A DNA stretch of 64,000 nucleotides from DATBLE01 sp050258035 (GTDB lineage: Bacteria; Actinomycetota; Thermoleophilia; Gaiellales; Gaiellaceae): positions 49,298 through 113,297 of the forward strand of contig JBLMYA010000039.1 in assembly GCA_050258035.1 (NCBI GenBank), read 5' to 3'. The notes under the pieces are model-generated. The model did not search any database, had not been told where the DNA came from, and was given only the letters and a program-made list of their open reading frames with translations. Below, piece by piece: positions 8,354-16,318 of this stretch (position 1 is the first letter of the stretch; each line of letters opens with the position of its first letter). Both the position numbers and the translations under genes were made by a program.

Positions 8354-9766
8354 ATGCCGCGCCTGAAGATCCCGTACGAGTCGCTCGACCCGCTGACGAT
8401 CGGCGCCTCCGGCGACGAGTCGAAGGTGTACCGAACGGAGCTCGCGCTGGACGTCCCCGACGCGAATCTGCTCGCTGCGATCTACCCCGACGAGCCGGCC
8501 CCGGTCGGCGATGCAACCGAGGCGGCGCGGACGGCGCTGGAGTCGCCCGTCTCGGGGCCGTCGTTCTCCGAACTGCTCGCGGGGGCGACGAAAGTGGCGG
8601 TGATCATCGACAACCAGTTCCGGCCGACGCCCCAGTCGCGGCTCCTGCCGGCCGTCTTCGACGCGATCGAGGCGGCGGCGAAGCCGGCGGTGGTCGCCTG
8701 CGCCAACGGGAAGGTCTTCCCGATGTCCGAGTCGGACATCGAGCAGAAGATCGGCCGCGAGAACCTCGACCGGATGGAGCGGCTCGGGATCGCGTTCCAC
8801 CAGAACGAGCCCCGGAACGCCGACGCCTACACCTACGTCGGCGTCTCCTCGCGCGGGACGCCAGTGTGGCTGATGACGGCGGTCGCCGAGTGCGACGTGA
8901 AGATCACGATCGGCCAGGCGCAGTCGAACCACTGGGGCGCGGGCGGCGGCGGGAAGCTGATCCTCCCGGGCGTCGTCTCGGACGAGACGATCGAGTCGAA
9001 CCACTGCGCGTTCGTCCCCTCCCCCCAGACTCACTACGGCGCCTACGCCGGGCCGATGCGCTCCGACATCGACGAGGTCGCGACCATGTGCGAGCTCCAG
9101 TGCACGATGAACGTGGTGCTCGACACGCGCGGCCGGGTGATCGAGTGCATCTTCGGCTCGCATCCGGAGGCACACCGGCGTGCGATCGAGCGCTTCAACG
9201 AGATCTACGCCTACGATCACCCCGGCGCGCAGGCGGACATCGCGGTCTGCGGCGTGTTCGCGCCGACCGACCACCTCTTCTTCCACACGGGCTGGGGCTG
9301 CATGTCGGCGGACTTCGTCCTCAGAGACGGCGGCACGCTGATCTACACCTCCCCCTCGCCGGGCGTCTCGACCGCCGTCGGCGACTTCCCCGGGCTGGCG
9401 CTGATGGACCTGATGAAGCCGTACATGCCGGCGACCCCCGAGAACTACCAGCAGGTGCTCCGCGACATCCACGGTCGCGTGATCCAGATGTGGGCCGGCT
9501 GCATCTGGGTCCCGATCTACGAGGTCATGACCCGCAAGCACCTGAAGCTCGTCACGCTTGAGGAGAACCTGGAGATGGCGGCGGACATCGGCATCGACGC
9601 GACCACGTCGCTCGACGAGGCGTTCGCCGAGGCGATGGAGAAGCACGGACCCGACGCGAAGGTGGTCGTCCTGCCGTTCGCCCGCTACCAGCTGCCGCGC
9701 AGCTCGGTCCGCATGGACGCGGAGCCCCTCCGCTTTCCGCAGGAGGCACTGCAGGGACGGGCTTGA
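8354..9766 (+). CDS. LarA-like nickel-dependent racemase/epimerase family protein (DUF2088)
   Basis: 470 residues, close to the LarA family length. The diagnostic stretch is NHWGAGGGGKLILPGV (about residues 192-207), which matches the catalytic core of lactate racemase relatives, and KVAVIIDNQFRPTP (about 80-93) marks the DUF2088 N-terminal domain. Family members isomerise alpha-hydroxy acids with a nickel-pincer cofactor made by LarB, LarC and LarE, none of which is in this window. A different 2-hydroxy acid than lactate is likely. A clear Shine-Dalgarno sequence precedes ATG 8354. Confidence 0.82.
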   Translation: MPRLKIPYESLDPLTIGASGDESKVYRTELALDVPDANLLAAIYPDEPAPVGDATEAARTALESPVSGPSFSELLAGATKVAVIIDNQFRPTPQSRLLPAVFDAIEAAAKPAVVACANGKVFPMSESDIEQKIGRENLDRMERLGIAFHQNEPRNADAYTYVGVSSRGTPVWLMTAVAECDVKITIGQAQSNHWGAGGGGKLILPGVVSDETIESNHCAFVPSPQTHYGAYAGPMRSDIDEVATMCELQCTMNVVLDTRGRVIECIFGSHPEAHRRAIERFNEIYAYDHPGAQADIAVCGVFAPTDHLFFHTGWGCMSADFVLRDGGTLIYTSPSPGVSTAVGDFPGLALMDLMKPYMPATPENYQQVLRDIHGRVIQMWAGCIWVPIYEVMTRKHLKLVTLEENLEMAADIGIDATTSLDEAFAEAMEKHGPDAKVVVLPFARYQLPRSSVRMDAEPLRFPQEALQGRA

Positions 9767-9779
9767 GCCTGTCGTCGCC

Positions 9780-11133
9780 TCAGCGCTCGACCGCGTACAG
9801 CCGCCATTCGCCGGGTACGCCCTTCAGCTCGGCGACGCCGCGCTCCTGAAAGGACATCCCCGAGCCGGCGACCAGGTCCTTCACCGTCTGCGAGACGAGC
9901 ACCTCGCCCGGCGCCGCGGAGGACGCAACGCGGGCGCCGATGTGGACGGCGATGCCGCCGACCTTCCCGTTCATCACCTCGCACTCACCGGTGTGCAACC
10001 CTGCGCGCACCTCCAGTCCGACGTCGCGCACACCCTCGGTGATGGCGCAGGCGCAGCAGATGGCCCGAGCCGGACCGTCGAACGAGGCGAAGAAGCCGTC
10101 GCCGGCCGTATCCAGCTCCGTCCCCTGGAAGCGGACGAGCTGCCAGCGGATCAGGGCGTGATGGCGCTCGAGCAGCTCCCGCCAGCTGCGGTCGCCGAGC
10201 TCGGCCGCCTTCGCGGTCGACCCCACGATGTCGGTGAAGAGGACGGTCGCGAGCACGCGATCCTGCTCGACCGCGTCCCACTCGCCGCGGCCCCAGATGC
10301 CCCGGAAGAAGCGCTCGGCTTCGTCGGTGAGCTGACCGGGGTTCCAGAACCAGCTGTGGTCCCGCCCCTCCAGCTCGACGAACTCGGCGCCCGGGATGCG
10401 CTCGGCGATGTACCGTCCAGACTCGATCTCCGGGCTGTCGTCGTCCCGACGATGCAGGACCAGCGTCGGGACACGGATCGAGGGCAGGACGTGGCGGACG
10501 TCCAGGTCGACGTTCATCCGGCTGAGCTGGTTCAGCGCGCCCGGGCTGGAGCTGGTCAGCAGAAGCCGACGCCACCAGCGGCTGGTCTCCTCGTCGCCGG
10601 CGAAGCTCGGCCCGAATCCTTCGGTCAGGTAACGCTCCAGACACCCTTCCTCGTTCCAGCGTCGCGTGCGCTCACGGATCGCCTCGTCGATCTCCTCGCG
10701 GGTCGCTCCCCACGCGAAGTCGTCCCGGGAAAGTGTTGACGGGTAGGTCCCGTAGAGGACAGCGGCGGCGGTTCGCTCGGGGTACGTGGCCGCGAACAGC
10801 GCCGTCATCATCCCCCCTCGGAAACGCCCATGACCCGGCCCGCTCCGAGCCGATTGCTCCATGACCGCCCGGACGTCGTCCATCCGCGTCTCGAGGTCAG
10901 GAATGTCGGACACGCGGTCGGAGAGTCCGGTGCCGCGCTTGTCGAAGAGGATCGGACGGCAGAACGACGCCATCCGCTCGTAGAACTCCCGCGGCGGCCC
11001 GTCCCGAGCCAGCTCGAGCGCGGAGATCACCCAGCCGGCGATGAAGACGACGTCGAAGGGCCACCTCGCCGACGACCGAGTAGGCGATGTTCACATCGCC
11101 GCTCTGTGCGTAACGAACCTCGGGCGCTTCCAC
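9780..11133 (-). CDS. Class III nucleotide cyclase with N-terminal alpha/beta-hydrolase domain, frame-disrupted
   Basis: The C-terminal half is a class III cyclase catalytic domain with VLFTDIVGSTAKA and ELDTAGDGFFASF (metal Asp residues kept). The N-terminal half is the alpha/beta-hydrolase domain often fused to it, with FCRPILFDKRGTGLSDRV and LFAATYPERT. The longest intact frame starts at ATG 11030, but family-type sequence VRYAQSGDVNIAYSVVGE continues upstream in another frame from GTG 11133. Inside the hydrolase part (10805-10860) the expected residues IGSERAG and VMGVSEGG, including the nucleophile Ser, lie in two other frames. All shifts fit single-base losses in homopolymers, so this may be an intact gene with sequence errors, or a decaying one. 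Confidence 0.7.
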
Positions 11134-11190
11134 AGGCAGAGCGTCGACGGCGCCAGGCGCATTCGCAAGCTGCTCCCTAGACTTCCTCGC

Positions 11191-11502
11191 ATGACGCAGC
11201 AGCGTGTCCACGGGCTCGAGGCCCGCGGCACCGCGCCCGAGTGGACGGCCGAACGCGAGGTCAAGGGCTCGACCACGATCGTCGAGCTGCTGCGCATGTA
11301 CCCGGACGGCGAGGCGTCCCGGCTGATGTCCGAGCTCACGCTGCCCTGCGCGCACTGCGGGGGCGCGTTCCACGAGCCGCTCACCCTCGCGGCGAAGCGC
11401 CACCGGCGCGACCCCCGTGCGGTGCTCGAGGCCTTCCGTGCGCTCGAGCGCGGGGGACCGACGGACGAGCAGGTGGAGGCGGCGAGACGGAGGGTGGCCT
11501 GA
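11191..11502 (+). CDS. DUF1858-like small CxxC protein
   Basis: 103 residues. Residues about 28-86 follow the DUF1858 pattern: TTIVELLRMYPDGEASRL, then LPCAHCGGAFHEPLTLAAKRH, then a closing helix. The domain occurs in redox or disulfide contexts with a CxxC pair, kept here as CAHC. The start ATG 11191 has TAGACT 7 bp before it and no Shine-Dalgarno sequence, which suggests a leaderless message. It is divergent from the cyclase and its stop is one base from the end of the SARP-type gene on the other strand. Confidence 0.6.
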   Translation: MTQQRVHGLEARGTAPEWTAEREVKGSTTIVELLRMYPDGEASRLMSELTLPCAHCGGAFHEPLTLAAKRHRRDPRAVLEAFRALERGGPTDEQVEAARRRVA

Positions 11503-11503
11503 G

Positions 11504-14500
11504 CTACCGCCTCGCGGCGGGCTCGCCGCGTGCGAGCGCCGTGGCCCTCGCGGCATGGGGCTCCATCCCGAGCTCGCCGTAGGTCGTCACCGCTCGGTCG
11601 AGGAGCTCACGGGCCCGTTCCGGATCGCCAGGATCGCCGCGCTGGAGCAGCATCCGCGCGAAGTCCTCCTGTGTGTGACCCAGCCACGGACGAGCACCGA
11701 TTCGCCGGTTCACATCGAGTGCGGTCGTGAAGTGCTCCTGCGCCTCTCCCCATCGAGCTCCCGTCGCCGACAGAAGTCCCAGGTAACGCGCAACGGCCCC
11801 CACGCTGATCTCCGGATACGACGTCCCGACACGATCTGCATAGGGAGAAAGCAGCTCGGACAAGACGCGGACACGCCGGAGATCGCCGAGAGATGCTGCG
11901 GTTTCTGCGAGCAGGCAGATGCTTGCAAGCCATTCCTCGTCGAACGGAACGCCGGCGAAGTCGTTCTCGGCCAACTCTTCGAACGTCGCGCGTGCTTCGT
12001 CGCGCCTGCCCAGCTCGTCGTAGATCCTCGACAGCACGCAACCGAAGATCCGGTACGTCCGGTACTCGAATGCGCTCGGCTGCTCCTCGTAGATGCCGAC
12101 GACCTCCGCGAGCCGACCCTCGGACTTCCGGAGCATGTAGAGCTGCAGCCGGTACGTGATCCGCGCATTCCAACGCTGCGCCCGATGCCCGAGGTCGAGC
12201 CCCTCCTCGACGAGCTGCGCGGCCTCCTGGAAGTCGCCCGCGAGCAGCGCAAGGTGCGCACGGAAGTTCGCGGCATAGAGCAGCTGTGAGGGCTGGCAAA
12301 GCTCCTTCGCAAGCTTCGTCATCTCCACGGCGTCCTCCCTGGCACGATCGACCTCGCCCAACTCCAGCAACGCGCAGGCCCGACACAGGTATCCCTCGAC
12401 AGCTCGTTCGAGCTCTCCCGTGTCGGTCGCGATAGTGATGAGCTCCGTCGCGAGCTCGACGATTTGGTGGGTACGAGCCGGCGACATGTGGGCCGGAAGG
12501 TACCCCGCAAGGGCATAGGCGAGGGTCGAACGATCCCGCATCCGCCGAGCCATGGCCAGCGCCTGATCCGCAATTGCGTGCCTTCGTTCTGCCGGAAAGC
12601 GCGCGTCTCGAAGAGGACCTGCCAGACGCGCGAGGAGACGGACCCGGAGTGGGCTGTCTTCTGTCGGAAGTGTCTCGAACGCGCGTTCCAGGAGCGGGAT
12701 CAGACGGTCGTCGTCGCGCGATACCTCCCATACGATTCGCCCGCCGTAGCCGAGAGCCGCGTGGGCGAGCCGCTCCGCGAGACCACGTTTCTCGGCCAGC
12801 TGTGCTGCCTCCGTGAAGCGCCGCTTCGAGGCCGGGGTGTCACCTGCACGCGCAAGCGCGTCGCCGAGCCCGAGCAGTATGTCGCACCGCGACACCTCAT
12901 CTGCCGAAAGCGTCAATGCCAACTCGTAGAAGCGTACGGCCTCTTCGTAGGCGAGCAGTTGTGCAGCCAGGCCGGCAGCCCGCGTTGCGTACTCGACGGC
13001 CTTCTCCGGCGGTGCGGCCGGGACGGCCAGCGAGAAGTGGTGGGCGAGCTCGGCGAGGTGCGGATCGGGGTTGCCTGCGTACAGCGCTTCCAGGACCTCG
13101 GCGACGCGCCGATGGAGACGGGTGCGATGCGTGGCCGGGATTGCCTCGTAGAGCGTCTCGCGGGTCAGGGCGTGCCCGAAGCGCAGGCGGCCGAGGGAGC
13201 CGGGAACCTGCTCGACGACCCGCGCGGTGATCGCCTCGTCGAGCACGCTCAGCAGCGTGTCGATCCCGGTGTAGTCCGCGACCCGCTCGAGCGCCACGAG
13301 TCCGAACTCGCGCCCGAAGACAGATCCGAGCGACAGCACACGCCGGCACTCGTCGGAGAGGATGCGCAACCGGCGGCCGATCGCCTCGCGGATCGTCTCC
13401 GGGATCGGGATCCGGCCCTCCGCGCCGTCGAGCCGTCCCTCCGCCGCCAGCAAGCGGACGATCTCCGAGACGAACAGCGGATTGCCCTCGGTCTCGGAGT
13501 AGAGCTCGGCGACGAGCCGCTCCGACGGTACGGCGCTCGCCGTGAGCTCCGCCAGGCGTCCCACCTCCTGGCGGCTCAGCCCCTCCAGCCGGATGCGCCG
13601 GGTCACGGGCTCCCGACCCAGCTCGGCGACCGTCGTCTCGAGCGGGTCCCGGACGGTCGGATCGAGATCACGGAAGGTGCCGACGACCAGGATCCGGCTG
13701 TCCTCGAGCACCGACGCGACGTATCGCAGGAGCAGCAGCGACGGCTCGTCCGCGGCGTGGAGGTCGTCGAAGACGAGCACCAGCGGTCGCTGGGCGGAGG
13801 CGGCTCGCAAGAACATCGCCGTCGAGTCGAAGAGACGGAAGCGGGCCGCATCGGACTCGAACGGCTCGGAGCCGGGCTCGGGCAGGTCCGGAAAGAGCTC
13901 CCGCAGCTCGAGGACGATCTGGGCGACGTCCGCGCCGTGCGCGCCGAGCTGCCGGCGAACGACATCCGGATCTGCTCCCCGCACATAGGCACGCAGGGAC
14001 TGCGTCCAGGGCCAGTACGGGGGCGCGCCTCCGGCCTCCCAGCACCGGCCGACGAGGACAGTCGTCCCGCGTGCCTTCGCCCTGCTGATCAGCTCGTCCG
14101 CCAGCCGGCTCTTGCCGATCCCCGGTTCGCCCTGGAGCAGGAAGAGTCGGCCGCGGCCGCCCAGGACCTCACCGAGCCCGGCCGTCAACTCGGCGAGCTC
14201 GGGCTCCCGTCCGACGAACCCCCCGCCCTGCTCGCCGCCCACGGGCTCGGCGGTCGGTCGCCCGTCGAGATCGAGCGCGGGGTCCTGGTTGAGGATCCGC
14301 TGGTGCAGGTCGCGCAGCGCCCGGCCCGGTTCGATCCCGAGCTCGTCGACGAGCGCACGCCGTGCCGCCCGGTACGCGTCGAGCGCCTCCGCCTGCCGAC
14401 CGCTCCGGTAGAGGGCGAGCATCAGCTGGCCCCACAGGCGCTCGCGCAGCGGATGCTCCGCGACGAGCACCTCGAGCTCGGACACGAGACCGGCGTGCCG

Positions 14501-14974
14501 GCAGAGCGCCAGGTCGGCTTCGATCCGATCCTCGACCACGGCCAACCGCCGCTCGTCGAGACGGCCGATCTCGGACAGCGCGAAGCGCGTCTGCGCGAAA
14601 TCGGCGAGCGGCGGGCCGCGCCACAGCGCGAGCGCCTCGGCCAGCTGAGGTGGGTCGCCGTCCGCGGCGAGACGTTCGAAACGCTCGAGATCCAGCTCAC
14701 CCGGCTCGACCCGGATCGCGTACCCCGGTGCCTTCGTCACGATCCGGTCCCGGCCGAGCTGCTTTCTGAGGTTCGACACGTAGACCTGGAGTGCCTTCAG
14801 CGCCGTTTCCGGCGGGTCGTCTTCCCAGAGCGCGTCGATCAGCCGGTCACGCGAGACGACGCTGTTGGCGTCCAGCAGGAGCAGGGCGAGAAGGGCGCGT
14901 TGCTTCTGCCCCCCGACCTCGACGGGCCGTCCGTCCTCGACCACCTCCAGCGGCCCGAGGATCCGAAACTCCAT
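11504..14974 (-). CDS. SARP/AfsR-type transcriptional regulator with NTPase and TPR-like repeats
   Basis: 1156 residues. Domain order: an OmpR-type winged-helix DNA-binding domain (about 1-90, opening MEFRILGPLEVVEDG), the bacterial transcriptional activation domain (about 95-245, with YRSGRQAEALDAYRAARR), an ATPase domain with Walker A GEPGIGKSRL (about 282-291) and Walker B LVLVFDDLHAADEP (about 398-411), and a long C-terminal helical repeat region to the end. This is the large AfsR-like form of SARP regulators, which bind tandem heptamers in target promoters. The gene faces the two tandem small exported-protein genes, whose upstream regions hold candidate heptamers. Confidence 0.9.
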   Translation of the reverse strand: MEFRILGPLEVVEDGRPVEVGGQKQRALLALLLLDANSVVSRDRLIDALWEDDPPETALKALQVYVSNLRKQLGRDRIVTKAPGYAIRVEPGELDLERFERLAADGDPPQLAEALALWRGPPLADFAQTRFALSEIGRLDERRLAVVEDRIEADLALCRHAGLVSELEVLVAEHPLRERLWGQLMLALYRSGRQAEALDAYRAARRALVDELGIEPGRALRDLHQRILNQDPALDLDGRPTAEPVGGEQGGGFVGREPELAELTAGLGEVLGGRGRLFLLQGEPGIGKSRLADELISRAKARGTTVLVGRCWEAGGAPPYWPWTQSLRAYVRGADPDVVRRQLGAHGADVAQIVLELRELFPDLPEPGSEPFESDAARFRLFDSTAMFLRAASAQRPLVLVFDDLHAADEPSLLLLRYVASVLEDSRILVVGTFRDLDPTVRDPLETTVAELGREPVTRRIRLEGLSRQEVGRLAELTASAVPSERLVAELYSETEGNPLFVSEIVRLLAAEGRLDGAEGRIPIPETIREAIGRRLRILSDECRRVLSLGSVFGREFGLVALERVADYTGIDTLLSVLDEAITARVVEQVPGSLGRLRFGHALTRETLYEAIPATHRTRLHRRVAEVLEALYAGNPDPHLAELAHHFSLAVPAAPPEKAVEYATRAAGLAAQLLAYEEAVRFYELALTLSADEVSRCDILLGLGDALARAGDTPASKRRFTEAAQLAEKRGLAERLAHAALGYGGRIVWEVSRDDDRLIPLLERAFETLPTEDSPLRVRLLARLAGPLRDARFPAERRHAIADQALAMARRMRDRSTLAYALAGYLPAHMSPARTHQIVELATELITIATDTGELERAVEGYLCRACALLELGEVDRAREDAVEMTKLAKELCQPSQLLYAANFRAHLALLAGDFQEAAQLVEEGLDLGHRAQRWNARITYRLQLYMLRKSEGRLAEVVGIYEEQPSAFEYRTYRIFGCVLSRIYDELGRRDEARATFEELAENDFAGVPFDEEWLASICLLAETAASLGDLRRVRVLSELLSPYADRVGTSYPEISVGAVARYLGLLSATGARWGEAQEHFTTALDVNRRIGARPWLGHTQEDFARMLLQRGDPGDPERARELLDRAVTTYGELGMEPHAARATALARGEPAARR

Positions 14975-15053
14975 GGCACCTGTCTCCGGCTCCGTTCGGC
15001 GTTGCCCCGGAACACGACGTTAGCGCCTTCCGCCCCGTCCGCCTAGGGGCCCT

Positions 15054-15081
15054 TTACCGCACCGTTACCGGCCCTTAGCCG
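15054..15081 (+). promoter_or_regulatory. Candidate SARP-type heptamer repeats upstream of the first small exported-protein gene
   Basis: TTACCGC (15054), TTACCGG (15065) and TTAGCCG (15075) are spaced 11 and 10 bp apart, one helical turn, as SARP heptamers usually are. A further TTAGCGC is at 15020. They lie between the divergent regulator gene (start 14974) and ATG 15142. Binding is inferred, not shown. Confidence 0.4.
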
Positions 15082-15141
15082 CACCAGCGTCTTCTACGCG
15101 AAAGGCCGCATCGGGCGGCTCCGCACCAAAGGAGACAAGAC

Positions 15142-15594
15142 ATGCAGCACGCGTCCTCCCTCCTCCGGCTCAGGCGACTGATCGTCCTCGGCTCGGTGAT
15201 CGCCTGCTCGGCGGCCGCGGTCGCCGGCGCATCCGGGACGCGCGGCACCGCCGCCCCGGACGTCTTCGAGCGGTACGCAGCGACGCACTCCACCGACTCG
15301 GCCACGCGACCCGACGTGCTGGAGCGGTACGTGGCCACCCACCCGCTCGGCGCGGGCACCCCGGTGCCGGCCACGGGTGCAGAGCGCATCGCCGAACCAC
15401 CGGGCCCGCGACCCCAGGCCCGTCGCGACGCCGCGAGGTACGTGCCCTCGGCGCCGAGCAGCAACGGCGGTATCGACTGGGGAGACTTCGGGATCGGCGC
15501 AGGCGCGATGCTCGGGCTCACGTTGATCGTGACCGGACTGGGCCTGGGCGCACTCGCCCTGCGCCATCGCAGCGGGAGGCTCGGGACCTCCTGA
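15142..15594 (+). CDS. Small exported or membrane-anchored protein with PDVFERYAATH motif, copy 1
   Basis: 150 residues of unknown function. A basic N-terminus and hydrophobic stretch LIVLGSVIACSAAAVAGA form a signal peptide. The motif PDVFERYAATH near residue 39 is repeated as PDVLERYVATH near 55. A C-terminal membrane segment follows the conserved run DWGDFGIGAGAMLGL (about 113-127), and the protein ends HRSGRLGTS, a short basic tail. It is paralogous to the next gene. AAAGGAGA precedes the ATG. The start is separated from the SARP-type regulator gene only by the shared divergent promoter region. Confidence 0.75.
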   Translation: MQHASSLLRLRRLIVLGSVIACSAAAVAGASGTRGTAAPDVFERYAATHSTDSATRPDVLERYVATHPLGAGTPVPATGAERIAEPPGPRPQARRDAARYVPSAPSSNGGIDWGDFGIGAGAMLGLTLIVTGLGLGALALRHRSGRLGTS

Positions 15595-15617
15595 CAGCCG
15601 GTGTTCGCCCGAGCCGG

Positions 15618-15652
15618 AGCCGAACGGGCCCTGCGGGGCCCGTTCGGCTTTT
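15618..15652 (+). terminator. Rho-independent terminator after copy 1
   Basis: A perfect 14-bp stem (15618-15631 with 15636-15649), a TGCG loop and then TTT. It isolates the first small gene from the second. Confidence 0.85.
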
Positions 15653-15667
15653 ACCGATCCTTAAGCG
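15651..15667 (+). promoter_or_regulatory. Shared upstream motif of the second small exported-protein gene
   Basis: TTACCGA (15651) and TTAAGCG (15661) repeat the heptamer theme seen before copy 1. In both copies an AAAGG occurs 25-26 bp after the last heptamer start, so the two upstream regions look like duplicated promoters. The motif begins inside the tail of the preceding terminator. Confidence 0.35.
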
Positions 15668-15728
15668 GTCTCTCGTCTGGTGTTCAAAGGGCAGCAGGAA
15701 GCGGCCCAGGGCGATAGGAGGCGACACG

Positions 15729-16226
15729 ATGAAACGCTCCAACTACCTCATCTGGTTCAGACGACTGGCGGTTCTCGGTGCGGTCGTGGCCGGCATGACG
15801 GCTTCGGCGGCCGGGGCGGTTCCCATGCTCGATCCCCAGGACACGCCCGCAAACCCGGTGGTCGGCCACACGACTCCCCAGGGCCTGCGCGCGGACGGGT
15901 TGCGCTGGCAGGCGATCGCGAAGACGTACCAGCAGAGCCGGCAAGCACCGGTTCCCGACGTGTTCGAGCGCTACGCCGCGACTCATCCCTACGTTGCTGC
16001 TGGCGTGCAGACGCTGCAGCGTCGCGGCGTCGGCGACTTCCAGCCGGTCACGCCGGTGCTCGAAACCCCCAAGGTCGTGGCCTCGCCGACCGACGGCAAC
16101 GGCCTCGACTGGGGGGCCTTCGGGATCGGCGCCGGCGCGATGCTCGGCCTTGCGGTGCTCGTCGCGAGCCTGGGCGTGGGCACGGTCGCCTTCCGCCATC
16201 GGGCAGGCAAGCTCGGTACGTCCTGA
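15729..16226 (+). CDS. Small exported or membrane-anchored protein with PDVFERYAATH motif, copy 2
   Basis: 165 residues, paralogous to the preceding protein. It shares the signal peptide layout (WFRRLAVLGAVVAGMTASAAGA), one exact PDVFERYAATH at about residue 78, the segment DWGAFGIGAGAMLGL before a C-terminal membrane helix, and the ending HRAGKLGTS. The middle differs and lacks the second ERY motif. ATAGGAGG lies 7 bp before the ATG. The high similarity at both ends with a free middle suggests an extracytoplasmic spacer anchored at the C-terminus. Function is unknown. Confidence 0.75.
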   Translation: MKRSNYLIWFRRLAVLGAVVAGMTASAAGAVPMLDPQDTPANPVVGHTTPQGLRADGLRWQAIAKTYQQSRQAPVPDVFERYAATHPYVAAGVQTLQRRGVGDFQPVTPVLETPKVVASPTDGNGLDWGAFGIGAGAMLGLAVLVASLGVGTVAFRHRAGKLGTS

Positions 16227-16251
16227 AAGTCCGGTGTCGCCCGAGCCGGCC

Positions 16252-16285
16252 GACCGGGCCCCCTGACGGGGGCCCGGTCATTTTT
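16252..16285 (+). terminator. Rho-independent terminator after copy 2
   Basis: A perfect 12-bp stem (16252-16263 with 16268-16279), a TGAC loop, then A and five T. The T run also supplies the -35 element of the next promoter. Confidence 0.88.
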
Positions 16286-16312
16286 GCGGCCGGTGAGGCC
16301 CCCACATAGGGT
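16284..16312 (+). promoter_or_regulatory. Promoter of the M32 carboxypeptidase gene
   Basis: TTGCGG (16284-16289), 17 bp, TAGGGT (16307-16312), then 6 bp to GTG 16319. There is no Shine-Dalgarno sequence, so the message should be leaderless. Confidence 0.55.
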
Positions 16313-16318
16313 TCCCGC

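Noticed and set aside
12464..15046. 860-codon plus-strand frame opposite the SARP-type gene
   Set aside because: It is the third-position shadow of a well-supported 1156-residue regulator and its translation is Arg/Glu-rich without any domain. Similar long antisense frames at 447-1913, 18506-20152, 42316-43668, 44803-47271 and 60591-62570 were rejected for the same reason.
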